Shown here one piece after another: positions 17,559 through 26,205 of a stretch of DNA of 64,000 nt; position 1 is the stretch's first letter; each line of letters opens with the position of its first letter. Where the stretch lies: assembly GCF_047468865.1 (NCBI RefSeq), contig NZ_JBLGTV010000007.1, positions 80,886-144,885 on the forward strand, written 5' to 3'. The translations under genes and the position numbers were made by a program. Source of the DNA: Castellaniella hirudinis_A (GTDB taxonomy: Bacteria > Pseudomonadota > Gammaproteobacteria > Burkholderiales > Burkholderiaceae_B). The notes under the pieces were generated by a model. The model was not told the origin of the DNA. It did not search any database and saw only the letters and a program-made list of their open reading frames with translations.

Positions 17559-18566
17559 TCATTTGTACGCTAGGTTTTCCCACGGGGCACTATCTTTCCA
17601 GCCAGCAACCAGCCCCATGTCGCTGACCGACAACAGGCCGTCTGGAAATTGCGGAAATCCGTTTTCCAGCAGTTCTGTCATGCGCTGCCCCCAGGTCGAG
17701 TTGGGGCAGATCACGCCCAACAGCTGCCGCATCAGACACAAGTAGAAGAACGGCCGGGCATTGTTCAGTTTAGCGGGCCAGCCTGCTGGTACGGGAGACC
17801 GTTCGACGACGTTGATGTTCCACAATCTACTGTGATGTGCCGATACATTGCGGATGAAGTTCAAGCTGCGCAACCACTGTGCAAATGCAATGCCGTCTGG
17901 CGCTCCGTATCTCTTGGCAACCTGATCCTGATCCGCACGCTTCATGCCGGCAAATAGTTTGGAAAGAAGCCCAAAGTTCCAGATCTCAACGGCGGCCCAG
18001 ATGGGCAACTTGCCGTAATAATGCTGCATGTGGTGTGAGATAAATGGCTCTTTGCGAGCGCGGTGGAACAGGCCCTGGTATTTCGTCAGCCAGACCTGAT
18101 GTTTGGTCTTGCCCTTGTCTGGCCCGTAAGCAATGACCCTCTTCACAAAATTTCCATGCAAGCAAGCTGGGTTTTCGTGTGCGGCGGGGTCACGCTGCCC
18201 AAGCAGGTACGCGATATCTACACGCACCGCCATTTCTATGCGTTCCAACGCGTCCATTGCCAACAAACGCAGCTTTTTGTCGAAAACATACAGCTGAACG
18301 ACATGCTCAAAGCGGCTACCAGGCATAAAAGTGTCCCGTCGGATCGGCTTACCCTGTGCCTGCGATGCTGCCTCATCGGTTTCCCGTAGCGGATACCAAT
18401 AACCGCTCAAACGGTAATACCCCAGCCGTTCCAGGTAATCCAGCGCAGCAGCCGGAGCATCCACTTGCAAGCCGCGCGCTTCCAGTTGACGTAGCTGATC
18501 CTCGAACGACAGCCAGGGCTTGAGCGGTTTCAACTTATGAGTCTCCCAGTTTCGTGCGACACACAT
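17559..18566 (-). CDS. Abi_2/AbiF-family abortive infection protein (HEPN fold)
   Basis: A 335-aa cytoplasmic protein. It shows the Abi_2 pattern: PWLSFEDQLRQLEARGL, YLERLGYYRLSGYWYP, FVKRV and VFDKKLRLLAMDALERIEMA. The HEPN ribonuclease motif R-x4-H is present in NFIRNVSAHHSRLWN. Family members stop phage growth by disabling the host, probably through RNA cleavage. It lies alone between a transporter and tRNA-Val, has lower GC than its neighbours, and is flanked by an 11-bp direct repeat, so it is probably acquired. The start ATG at 18564-18566 gives a typical length. Confidence 0.85.
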   Translation of the reverse strand: MCVARNWETHKLKPLKPWLSFEDQLRQLEARGLQVDAPAAALDYLERLGYYRLSGYWYPLRETDEAASQAQGKPIRRDTFMPGSRFEHVVQLYVFDKKLRLLAMDALERIEMAVRVDIAYLLGQRDPAAHENPACLHGNFVKRVIAYGPDKGKTKHQVWLTKYQGLFHRARKEPFISHHMQHYYGKLPIWAAVEIWNFGLLSKLFAGMKRADQDQVAKRYGAPDGIAFAQWLRSLNFIRNVSAHHSRLWNINVVERSPVPAGWPAKLNNARPFFYLCLMRQLLGVICPNSTWGQRMTELLENGFPQFPDGLLSVSDMGLVAGWKDSAPWENLAYK

Positions 18567-18832
18567 ACCCTATCCTGTCATTCCGATCACGCGGCGAAGT
18601 CTGCTACAGAACGGTCAAGTCTACTACCGTGCCCCTTTTCCCTGACCGACACGGAGAAGGACGACGCCTGTGGGTAGGGTTGCTATTCTGGGCCTTTCTG
18701 GTGCTGTGTATAGTGCCAGTTTTAGCTACCTCCTTTCAGCCAATTTTCAAGCCCTTTTCTGGCTAAAAAAGCAAACAGGCCAAACCCTGTTTTTCGGTCT
18801 GACCTTTAAGTTTTGATTTTATTGAGGATTTC
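18567..18832. other. Non-coding region upstream of the Abi gene
   Basis: No gene is seen. It includes the second copy of TTTTAGCTACC (18720-18730) and an AT-rich part next to tRNA-Val. A small structured RNA upstream of the Abi gene is possible, as some relatives have one, but no convincing stem series was found here. Confidence 0.4.
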
Positions 18833-18907
18833 TGGTGGGCGGTACAAGGTTCGAACTTGTGACCCCTGCCGTGTGAAGGCAGTGCTCTACCACTGAGCTA
18901 ACCGCCC
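18833..18907 (-). tRNA. tRNA-Val (anticodon CAC)
   Basis: On the minus strand GGGCGGT pairs with ACCGCCC, and ACCA follows. The D-arm is TAGCTCAGTGGTAGAGC, the anticodon loop TTCACAC gives CAC, and the T-loop is GTTCGAACC. CCA is encoded. Confidence 0.97.
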
Positions 18908-18968
18908 AATCGGGATGCTGTTAGAATCAGCGCAAGAAACGCAAGACAGCCGACTGGAAAGATCGCCA

Positions 18969-19694
18969 TTATACATGATTTTTTTCCCGCCATAGGCAGC
19001 GGCCCCCGACGGCTTTGTCCAGGCCGTCCAGGTAGGCTTCGTGGGCGGCCAGATCCGCCGCGCTGACCGGCGCCACGGGCAGGCTCGACGCGTCGAACCG
19101 CGCTGCGGTGCTGCCCAGCCGCACCGCGCCCGTCCGCTTGTCGGCATCGTCGTCGGTGTCGCCGCCCAGCAGGGAATTCTGGCCGCGCGTCATCGCCAGC
19201 CAGACTTCGCCCAGCAGCTCTGAATCCAGCAGCGCCCCGTGCAGCGTGCGGTGCGCGTTGGAAATCCCGAAACGGTCGCACAGCGCATCCAGGTTGTTGC
19301 GCTTGCCGGGGAACATTTCACGCGCCACCATCAACGAATCCGTGATCTGGGCGCATAAATCCGTAAACGGCGGCCGTTTGGCGCGTTTCAGTTCCGCATT
19401 CAGGAACTTCACGTCGAACGCCGCATTGTGGATGATGACCTCGGCATCGCGCACAAAATCCACCAGTTGCTGGGCCACGTCGGCAAAGCGCGGCTTGTCC
19501 GACAGGAATTCCGTCGTCAGCCCATGCACCTGCAGCGCCTCGGGGTCGCTGTCGCGATCCGGGTTCAGGTACAGGTGCAGATGCTGATCCGTGACCTGAC
19601 GGTTCATGATTTCCACACAGGCCAGTTCCACCACGCGGTGGCCTTTTTCGGGCTCCAGCCCGGTGGTTTCAGTATCCAGAACGATTTGGCGCAT
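18969..19694 (-). CDS. dnaQ: DNA polymerase III epsilon subunit (proofreading exonuclease)
   Basis: A 241-aa DEDDh 3'-5' exonuclease that proofreads replication. Exo I is LDTETTGLEPEKGHRVVEL, Exo II is IIHNAAFDVKFLN, and Exo III has H-x-x-x-D in HRTLHGALLDSELL. I start at MRQIVLDTETTG (19692-19694), the family start; a frame extends five residues upstream. Next to rnhA in the same direction, as in many proteobacteria. Confidence 0.95.
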   Translation of the reverse strand: MRQIVLDTETTGLEPEKGHRVVELACVEIMNRQVTDQHLHLYLNPDRDSDPEALQVHGLTTEFLSDKPRFADVAQQLVDFVRDAEVIIHNAAFDVKFLNAELKRAKRPPFTDLCAQITDSLMVAREMFPGKRNNLDALCDRFGISNAHRTLHGALLDSELLGEVWLAMTRGQNSLLGGDTDDDADKRTGAVRLGSTAARFDASSLPVAPVSAADLAAHEAYLDGLDKAVGGRCLWREKNHV

Positions 19695-19786
19695 GGCAGT
19701 CACTTTCAAAACAAAACAGGCGGAAATGGGTCGGGCGAGGGCAGGGGGCCTGGCGCAGCGGGCGGAACCGCGCTGCCTCGGTGTCT

Positions 19787-20233
19787 TTATTTCCCCATGA
19801 AGGCTTCGACCCCCTGGTTGGCCAGCGCGTCGGCGCGTTCGTTGCCCGGGTCGCCCGCATGCCCCTTGACCCAGCGCCAGTGTAGTTCATGCGCCGCGGC
19901 CAAGGCATCCAGGTCTTGCCATAAATCCGCGTTCTTGACGGGTTTCTTGTCCGCCGTGCGCCAGTTGCGCTGCTTCCAGTTGGGCAGCCATTGCGTCATG
20001 CCTTTTTGCACGTACACCGAATCCGTATGCACCGTGACCACGCAGCGGCGCTTCAAGGCCCGCAGCGCCTGGATCACCGCCATCAGTTCCATGCGGTTGT
20101 TGGTCGTCAGCGTTTCGCCGCCGTGCAAGGTTTTTTCGTGGGGCCCCTGGCGCAGCAACGCGCCCCAGCCGCCTGGCCCGGGGTTGCCCTTGCAGGCGCC
20201 GTCCGTCCAGATATCCACTACAGGTTCAGTCAT
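19787..20233 (-). CDS. rnhA: Ribonuclease HI
   Basis: A 148-aa endonuclease that removes RNA from RNA:DNA hybrids. The four acidic catalytic residues are visible in IWTDGACKGNPGPGGWGA (Asp), NNRMELMAV (Glu), VHTDSVYVQKG (Asp) and GDPGNERADALA (Asp), and the loop histidine region is VKGHAG. The start at ATG 20233 (MTEPVVDIWTDG) is preferred to one five codons upstream. Confidence 0.96.
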   Translation of the reverse strand: MTEPVVDIWTDGACKGNPGPGGWGALLRQGPHEKTLHGGETLTTNNRMELMAVIQALRALKRRCVVTVHTDSVYVQKGMTQWLPNWKQRNWRTADKKPVKNADLWQDLDALAAAHELHWRWVKGHAGDPGNERADALANQGVEAFMGK

Positions 20234-20341
20234 TGAAAATCCTATCAAAACAAGTCAGGGTGGGCCGTGCCGCCGGCAGGCGGGCGGATTTTGCCAGACC
20301 GCCTGGCGGTGCCGATGAAAACAGCGGTTGGCGCGGGGCTT

Positions 20342-21091
20342 TTACCCGCCGGCCACGGGCACCGCCGCTGCGCGACGTACCCGGCGGCGCTTTGATTTGC
20401 GCCATGCCGGGCCCACCAGCCGCATGCCGCTGACCCGCTTGACGGCGGCGATGGCATACACCGCGCCCCCGGCGGGCCACCAGCGGTCGCCCGCATGTTC
20501 CATGAACTGCCAGCGCTGCAGCCACGCCGCTGTGGCGCACAGCGGGACGTAGCAGCCGAAACGGCCCCGATCCAGCTCGAAAGACAGCAGCTTGAACCAA
20601 TCCTTCAACCGGGCGGGGGACACCTGCGACGGCACCGGCACCGGCAGTTGCAAGGCCAGCCCGGGCAGGGACTCGCGCAACCCCCACAGACTGTAGGGGT
20701 TGAACCCCGTCATGACCACCCGGCCTTCCGGCATCAGCACCCGCTCGACCTCGCGCAGCACGGCGTGCGGGTCGACGCACCATTCCAGCGTGTGCGGCAT
20801 CACCATCAGATCGACGCTTTGCGTATCGAAGGGCAATTGTTCGGGTTCGCAGATCAGGCGGCCGGCACGCGTGCCATATGGCGCCTCCGGGCTGTGCGCC
20901 CAGGTTTTGTACGGAATGCGATTCGCCCGCAGCAAGTCCCAATGCGGCAGGCCGATTTGTATGGCATGATAGCCGAAGGCATTCCCGACCATCGCATCCA
21001 CCTGGCGTTGTTCCCAGGCGCGCACGTATTGTCCCATCGGGGTGTCCAGCCATTCGGCCAGTGCTATAGGCATTGCGCGCTGCGGTGCCAC
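20342..21091 (-). CDS. SAM-dependent methyltransferase of the gloB-rnhA locus
   Basis: A 249-aa protein with a class I methyltransferase core. Residues VDLMVMPHTLEWCVDPHAVL and EGRVVMTGFNPYSLWGLR match the family commonly encoded between gloB and rnhA in proteobacteria. The glycine-rich SAM-binding motif near the start (NAFGYHAIQIGLP) is degenerate, which is usual for this group. GTG at 21091 is chosen because AAGGAG lies five bases upstream; ATG 21073 is the alternative. The C-terminus is very basic (WRKSKRRRVRRA). Its substrate is not known to me. It is divergent from gloB, with start codons 15 bases apart. Confidence 0.8.
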   Translation of the reverse strand: MAPQRAMPIALAEWLDTPMGQYVRAWEQRQVDAMVGNAFGYHAIQIGLPHWDLLRANRIPYKTWAHSPEAPYGTRAGRLICEPEQLPFDTQSVDLMVMPHTLEWCVDPHAVLREVERVLMPEGRVVMTGFNPYSLWGLRESLPGLALQLPVPVPSQVSPARLKDWFKLLSFELDRGRFGCYVPLCATAAWLQRWQFMEHAGDRWWPAGGAVYAIAAVKRVSGMRLVGPAWRKSKRRRVRRAAAVPVAGG

Positions 21092-21106
21092 CGTTGCTCC
21101 TTAACC

Positions 21107-22006
21107 ATGAAACCACCCGTCCCCACCGCCATCCCGACCGCTTCCCTGACCCCCATCCCGGCGTTTTCCGATAACTACATCTGGATGGTACAAAAAAACG
21201 GCCATGCCGTGGTCGTGGACCCCGGCGATGCGGCCCCGGTGTTGGCGCATCTGCCTCCCGGCATTATCCTCGAAGCCATTCTCGTCACCCACCATCACCA
21301 CGACCACGTCGGCGGCGTGCTGGCATTACACCAACAAACCGGCGCCCGCGTCTATGGCCCGCGCGATGAAAAAATCCCGCATTGCGACGTCCCTGTGTCG
21401 CAAGGGGATGCCTTCCACCTGCCCGGCAGCGGGCTGCGGTTCGACGTGCTGGATGTCCCGGGCCACACCGCCGGCCACGTGGCGTATGTCGGCCAACTGG
21501 ACATCGCCGCCTCGGCCCACCCGGCGCTGGCGGCGGGCGTCGGCCAGCCGCCGGATGACGGTGTCGACGCGTCCGGCGCAGCGCATGCCGGTACCGCCGC
21601 CCAGCCCGTGGTTTTTTGCGGCGACACCTTGTTTGCCGCCGGCTGTGGCCGCCTGTTCGAAGGCACCCCTGCCCAAATGCTGCAATCCCTGGGTAAAATC
21701 AGCCATCTGCCGCCAGACACGCTGGTGTGTTGCGCGCACGAATACACGGCCGCCAATATCCGCTGGGCCCTGCAGGTAGACCCCGACAATGCCGCATTGC
21801 AGGCCCGCGCCCAGGATACCGCCCGGCTGCGGGCCCGGGGGCTGCCCACCGTGCCGTCGCGCCTGGGGCTGGAGCAGCAGACCAATCCATTCTTGCGCGC
21901 CGGCCACCCGGACATCCAGGCGGCCGTCCGCCGGCATGCCGGCGCCGCGCTGGATACCCCGCAGGCGGTGTTCGCCTGCCTGCGGCAGTGGAAAAACACC
22001 GCTTGA
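21107..22006 (+). CDS. gloB: Hydroxyacylglutathione hydrolase (glyoxalase II)
   Basis: A 299-aa metallo-beta-lactamase-fold thioesterase that hydrolyses S-lactoylglutathione to lactate and glutathione. The metal motif is THHHHDHVGG, with further ligands in VPGHTAGHV, FCGDTLFAAGCGRLFEG and CAHEYT. The C-terminal glutathione-binding helices follow. It is longer than usual because of an Ala/Gly-rich insert of about 35 residues (ASAHPALAAGVGQPPDD and onward) between the GHTAGHV and FCGDTLF strands, plus a short N-terminal extension. mltD follows on the same strand after 70 bases. Confidence 0.93.
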   Translation: MKPPVPTAIPTASLTPIPAFSDNYIWMVQKNGHAVVVDPGDAAPVLAHLPPGIILEAILVTHHHHDHVGGVLALHQQTGARVYGPRDEKIPHCDVPVSQGDAFHLPGSGLRFDVLDVPGHTAGHVAYVGQLDIAASAHPALAAGVGQPPDDGVDASGAAHAGTAAQPVVFCGDTLFAAGCGRLFEGTPAQMLQSLGKISHLPPDTLVCCAHEYTAANIRWALQVDPDNAALQARAQDTARLRARGLPTVPSRLGLEQQTNPFLRAGHPDIQAAVRRHAGAALDTPQAVFACLRQWKNTA

Positions 22007-22076
22007 TGGCGGCCCGTGTGTGCCTGGGGCTGTCTCCGCGCTACACGTTCGGCAAAATGATGAATAAAATCCACCC

Positions 22077-23651
22077 ATGAAAATCCTGCGATACCTGCTG
22101 CCGTTGGCGCTGTCCGTCCTGGCGGGCTGTGCCACCGGGCCCAGCCCGTCATCCCGCGCCGACAGCCAGCCCTACGTGGCCGCCGATACCTCCCGCACGG
22201 TCGACCTGACCCATCCCCCACGCGATATGTGGGATCGCATCCGGCGCGGTTTCGCCATCCCCAACCTGCGCAGCGACAAGGTCGACCACTGGACGGATTA
22301 TTACGCCAGCCATCCGCAATCCGTGCTCATCATGAGCCAACGCGCCGGCAAATACCTGTATTACATCGTCGACGAGCTCAACCGCCGGGGCCTGCCGACT
22401 GAACTTGCCCTGCTGCCATTCATCGAATCCGCTTATAACCCCAACGCGCTGTCGCGTTCGCAGGCGTCCGGCCTGTGGCAGTTCATCCCCAGCACCGGCC
22501 TGCACTACAACCTGCAGCAGGACTGGTGGCGCGACCAGCGCCGCGATCCCGTGGCCTCCACCCAGGCCGCGCTGGATTACCTCAGCTACCTGTATGATTT
22601 CCAGGGCGACTGGTACTTGGCCCTGGCGTCTTACAACTGGGGCGAAGGGGCGGTCAAGCGCGCCATGGACAAGGCCCAGAACAACGGCCTGGAACCCATC
22701 TACACCCAGTTGGCGATGCCGGACGAAACCAGCAACTACGTCCCCAAACTGCAGGCCATCAAAAACATCATCGCCCGGCCCGAAAAATACGGCATCACGC
22801 TGCCCGTGGTCAGCAATACCCCATATTTCACCACCGTGCATAAATCGCGCGACATGGACATCGCCGTGGCAGCCGCCCTGGCCGAAATGCCGCTGGAAGA
22901 CTTCCAGGCGCTGAACCCCGCCTACAACCGCCCCATGATGCTGGCCGAACACCAGCCCGCCCTGCACCTGCCGCTGGACAAGGTCGACATCTTCAACGAC
23001 AACCTGAAAGCCTATACCGGCCGGCTGTCTTCCTGGCAGGTGGTGCACCCCAAGCGCGGCCAGTCCCTGGCGGGTATCGCCAAGACCTACGGCATCACGC
23101 TGGATCAGCTGCGCCAGGCCAACAACCTGGGCCGCAAGCAAACCAAGGCGACCGCCGCCGCCTTGCTGATCCCCATGGACAACCTGCCCGCCGACAGCGG
23201 CTTCCGGCTGGCCTCGTATGGGTCGGCGGCGGCCGGCGACCGCCGCGTGGCCCCGGATGCCGCCAGCGATATCCGCATCGTCCAGGTCGCGCCGGGCGAG
23301 GCCGGGGACCGCCGCGTCATCCGCCGCGTCACGGCCGCCGCCCAGCCTGGCGGCGGCCGGGCCGGCAGCCCGCACCTGGTGCGCCGGGTCGTCATCCCCG
23401 GTCAGTCTGGCGGCGTTACGGCTACCGCCGCCGCGGCGCGGGTCGCCACCCCGCCCGCCCGCGTGGCACACCAGGCCGCCCCGTCCGGCGCCGCCCCTGT
23501 CCGCACCCACACCGTGCGCCGGGGCGATACCCTCTATGCCTTGGCAAAGCGCTATAACACCTCTGTGGATACCCTGCGTCAACTGAACAACCTCAAGGGC
23601 TCCGCCCTGTCCACCGGGAAACGCCTGCGCGTGCCCGGCGCCCAGGGCTAG
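22077..23651 (+). CDS. mltD: Membrane-bound lytic murein transglycosylase D
   Basis: A 524-aa lipoprotein that cleaves glycan strands of peptidoglycan and makes 1,6-anhydromuropeptides. The lipobox LAGC ends the signal peptide at Cys18. The SLT domain (about residues 90-230) has the catalytic Glu in IESAYNPNALSRSQASGLWQ and YNWGEGAVKRAM. One LysM domain follows at about 320-365 (VVHPKRGQSLAGIAKTYGIT), then an Ala/Gly/Arg-rich linker, then a C-terminal LysM (HTVRRGDTLYALAKRYNTS). Its product is the substrate class recycled through AnmK, encoded 20 kb away. Confidence 0.94.
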   Translation: MKILRYLLPLALSVLAGCATGPSPSSRADSQPYVAADTSRTVDLTHPPRDMWDRIRRGFAIPNLRSDKVDHWTDYYASHPQSVLIMSQRAGKYLYYIVDELNRRGLPTELALLPFIESAYNPNALSRSQASGLWQFIPSTGLHYNLQQDWWRDQRRDPVASTQAALDYLSYLYDFQGDWYLALASYNWGEGAVKRAMDKAQNNGLEPIYTQLAMPDETSNYVPKLQAIKNIIARPEKYGITLPVVSNTPYFTTVHKSRDMDIAVAAALAEMPLEDFQALNPAYNRPMMLAEHQPALHLPLDKVDIFNDNLKAYTGRLSSWQVVHPKRGQSLAGIAKTYGITLDQLRQANNLGRKQTKATAAALLIPMDNLPADSGFRLASYGSAAAGDRRVAPDAASDIRIVQVAPGEAGDRRVIRRVTAAAQPGGGRAGSPHLVRRVVIPGQSGGVTATAAAARVATPPARVAHQAAPSGAAPVRTHTVRRGDTLYALAKRYNTSVDTLRQLNNLKGSALSTGKRLRVPGAQG

Positions 23652-23823
23652 TCGCCATGGCAGACCACCTTCGGCGCACATGCCGCCGCTGCACCGGCCC
23701 GGGCGCCTTGCGTCCGCAGGGCGGCGCGGGCCTACCGTTTGTGCGTGCCGTTCCCATAGCGGCAGGTATCCGGCCACGAAAACAAACCAAAAATCGCTAA
23801 ATTACATATAAAGGACACTTATC

Positions 23824-24606
23824 ATGGGCTTTCTCTCCGGTAAACGCATTCTGATCACGGGCGTCCTGTCCAATCGCTCCATCGCCTATGGCATTGCGCA
23901 TGCCTGCCGCGCCCAGGGGGCCGACATCGCCCTGACCTACGTGGGCGAACGCTTTGAATCCCGCGTGCGCGGCTTTGCCCAAGACCTCGGCAGCGACATC
24001 GTCATCCCCTGCGACGTCAGCGACGATGCCCAGATCAGCACCGCCATCGACGCCCTGGGCCAGCACTGGGACGGCCTGGACGGCCTGGTGCATTCCATCG
24101 GTTTCGCCCCACGCGACGCCCTGGAAGGCGACTTTCTGGACGGCATGACGCGTGAAAATTTCCGCGTGGCGCACGATATTTCCGCCTACAGCTTTCCCGC
24201 CCTGGCCAAGGCCGCTTTGCCCCTGCTGCAGGGCCGCCAGGGCTCGGTGCTGACGCTGACCTACCTGGGGGCTGAAAAAGCCATCCCCAACTACAACATG
24301 ATGGGCTTGGCCAAGGCCTCCCTGGAGGCCAGTGTGCGCTACCTGGCCAAGTCCCTGGGCAAGCAAGGTCTGCGCGCCAATGGCATTTCCGCCGGCCCCA
24401 TCAAGACCCTGGCCGCCAGCGGCATCCGGGACTTCTCCAACATGCTCAAATTCGTCGAGGCCCAATCCCCCCTGGGCCGCAACGTCACCATCGAAGACGT
24501 CGGCAACGCCGCCGCCTTCCTGTTGTCCGACCTGGCCGCCGGCGTCACCGGCGAAATCCTGCATGTGGATTGCGGGTTTTCCAATACCGTCCCCGGCATG
24601 GGCTGA
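23824..24606 (+). CDS. fabI: Enoyl-ACP reductase (NADH)
   Basis: A 260-aa short-chain dehydrogenase that carries out the last reduction of fatty-acid elongation and is the target of triclosan-type inhibitors. The nucleotide-binding segment is GKRILITGVLSNRSIAYGIA and the active-site Tyr-x6-Lys lies in PNYNMMGLAKASLEAS (about residues 157 and 164), with YLGAEKAIPN before it. AAAGGA lies upstream of ATG 23824, which fits the family start MGFLSGKRILITG. The 170-base gap from mltD contains an AT-rich stretch likely to hold the promoter. Confidence 0.96.
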   Translation: MGFLSGKRILITGVLSNRSIAYGIAHACRAQGADIALTYVGERFESRVRGFAQDLGSDIVIPCDVSDDAQISTAIDALGQHWDGLDGLVHSIGFAPRDALEGDFLDGMTRENFRVAHDISAYSFPALAKAALPLLQGRQGSVLTLTYLGAEKAIPNYNMMGLAKASLEASVRYLAKSLGKQGLRANGISAGPIKTLAASGIRDFSNMLKFVEAQSPLGRNVTIEDVGNAAAFLLSDLAAGVTGEILHVDCGFSNTVPGMG

Positions 24607-24627
24607 CCCCCCCCCAAGAGGCTCGCT

Positions 24628-25107
24628 ATGCCCATGACCGAATCCGAACGTAACCGCCAGAAACTGCAAGGGTTTCTGGAAGACAAGCTGAAATGGCACG
24701 AATACACCCATCTGGTGGTGGCCGATGACGATATGCCGAAGGCCGAATGGTTCATCCACACCATCGGCCTGGCCCGCTCCTCGTTGCCGGAACTCATCCT
24801 GACCGGGGCGCTGGATCACAGCCTGGCCATGGATGTGATCGGTGATGTCGTGGCTTATCTCAAGGCCCGGGGCGATACGCCAAGCGGGCCGATCGACGCG
24901 CCGGGTGACGCCGTGCGCCTCCCTGTGCGCCTCGTGGATGCCACCACGCCCTTCGTGCTGGCCCAGCGCGTCGCCCAGGCCAGCAGCCGCTTTGGCGCGC
25001 ACATCCGCGTCCTGCAAATCCTGTGGGCCGACGAAAACGGCCTGTTTCCAGACGACCCTGCCTACGATCAGGCCGCCCATCCGCAGCAGTGGCTGGCGGA
25101 GGGGTGA
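24628..25107 (+). CDS. DUF4262-like protein
   Basis: A 159-aa hypothetical protein. The N-terminal half (THLVVADDDMPKAEWFIHTI followed by GLARSSLPELILTGALDHS) matches the pattern of DUF4262, in which a His/Thr-Ile/Val-Gly-Leu element follows a short acidic loop. The C-terminus (RVLQILWADENGLFPDDPAY) is also typical. No signal or membrane segment is present. It starts 21 bases after fabI, with AAGAGG before ATG 24628, so it may be cotranscribed. Its function is unknown. The high-GC core block ends with it. Confidence 0.65.
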   Translation: MPMTESERNRQKLQGFLEDKLKWHEYTHLVVADDDMPKAEWFIHTIGLARSSLPELILTGALDHSLAMDVIGDVVAYLKARGDTPSGPIDAPGDAVRLPVRLVDATTPFVLAQRVAQASSRFGAHIRVLQILWADENGLFPDDPAYDQAAHPQQWLAEG

Positions 25108-25191
25108 AACGCCGTGTATGCCATCCGATGCTTATTCTGCAATAGATGTGCATCGCTTGGCGGTCGCCCAGCGCGGTTGGTCGATTTAATT

Positions 25192-25210
25192 TGATAACTA
25201 GGAATTATGG
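25192..25210 (+). repeat. Left 19-bp inverted repeat carrying the ATP-grasp start codon
   Basis: TGATAACTAGGAATTATGG, including the ribosome-binding TAGGA and the ATG (25207) of the ATP-grasp gene. The identical sequence occurs on the minus strand at 28523-28505. Similarity stops on both sides. Internally it is quasi-palindromic: ATAA and TTAT flank CTAGGAA, as in core sites of tyrosine recombinases. Confidence 0.85.
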
Positions 25211-26205
25211 TGCCCCTATCGCTCCCCAAAACCATAGTGCTGTGCTATGAAGACAGGCACGACTGGACGCAGGCATCAACGCTGCCCCTGGCAGCCGAGG
25301 CAGCCCGCTGTCTCGCCCCCAAGGCCGATATCGAGCTGGCCGCCAGGCTGGTGTCGGCCAATGGGATGGAAGCTGTTCACCTGCCTCTGATGTCGGTTTC
25401 CCAGAAAGAAATCGTTTCGACTCTCAAGCGCCATCCCATGTCGATGCTATGGAATGTCACGGATGGGCTGACTGTCTTCTGCGGATCATTGATCCCCTCA
25501 TTCGGTAAAATCCTGAAAATCCCGACATTCGGATCAAGCACGTATGTCCAGGGTCTCTGCCAGAACAAGCATCACTGGCGGGCGGTGCTGGAAACGAATG
25601 GAATACGCTGTCTGCCCGGGGCCGTAGTCCGGCAGGGAGCGCAGGATGAGCGCCACCGGATTGAGCAACTCGCGCCGCCTCTTTTCGTCAAAGTAGCCAC
25701 CTATGGAAACAATGCCGGCTTTGCAGTGGCAAGCCCGATTGCGGTGTCTCATCAAGAGGCCTTCGCCAAAGCCCGTCATTTGCTCGATGGCGGCTTGGGG
25801 CCCGTTCTGGTGGAAGAATATGCGGCAGGCCGGGAATATTCTGTCTGGTGTTTTGAAACCCAGGCATGGAATACGGTCGTGTACGAAAAGGTCATGGATA
25901 CCCCTTACCTGACCACAGCGGCCAAGGACAGAAGCCCGCATGCGGGGTGCTACCATTTAAGACAGTGCGAAGCCGCGCATATTTCAGCGCTCGCACTGCA
26001 GGTAGTGGCGGCGCTGGGGATTCGGGATTATGTCCGCCTGGATATCCGCGAATCCGAAGAAGGAGTGCCTTATCCCATTGACGTCAACACAGGGGCCTTT
26101 CTTGTGGGGAGAAGTTTCGAGCTGGCATGCACAGCCTTGAAGGGAAGCCCTCAGGCGATGTTTTCCGCCCTGGTGCGGCAAAGCTGGCGCCGCCAGACAA
26201 GCTAA
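25207..26205 (+). CDS. ATP-grasp enzyme (D-Ala-D-Ala ligase-like)
   Basis: A 332-aa protein of the ATP-grasp superfamily, which joins a carboxylate to an amine or thiol through an acyl phosphate. The N-terminal domain is D-Ala ligase-like (IVLCYEDRHDWTQ, NVTDGL, TFGSSTYVQGLCQNKHHWRA). The ATP-binding part has PLFVKVATYGNNAGFAV and PVLVEEYAAGREYSVWCFE. The magnesium-binding end is DYVRLDIRES with PIDVNTGAFLVG. This is not a housekeeping Ddl, because the usual text around the active site differs. Its substrate is unknown. Lower GC than fabI. Its start lies within a 19-bp inverted repeat and its stop overlaps the stop of the convergent ATPase gene by 4 bases. Confidence 0.82.
   Translation: MVPLSLPKTIVLCYEDRHDWTQASTLPLAAEAARCLAPKADIELAARLVSANGMEAVHLPLMSVSQKEIVSTLKRHPMSMLWNVTDGLTVFCGSLIPSFGKILKIPTFGSSTYVQGLCQNKHHWRAVLETNGIRCLPGAVVRQGAQDERHRIEQLAPPLFVKVATYGNNAGFAVASPIAVSHQEAFAKARHLLDGGLGPVLVEEYAAGREYSVWCFETQAWNTVVYEKVMDTPYLTTAAKDRSPHAGCYHLRQCEAAHISALALQVVAALGIRDYVRLDIRESEEGVPYPIDVNTGAFLVGRSFELACTALKGSPQAMFSALVRQSWRRQTS

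Noticed and set aside
24199..24797. Long minus-strand frames within fabI and neighbouring core genes
   Set aside because: They are mirror frames of GC-rich coding DNA and have no recognisable protein features.
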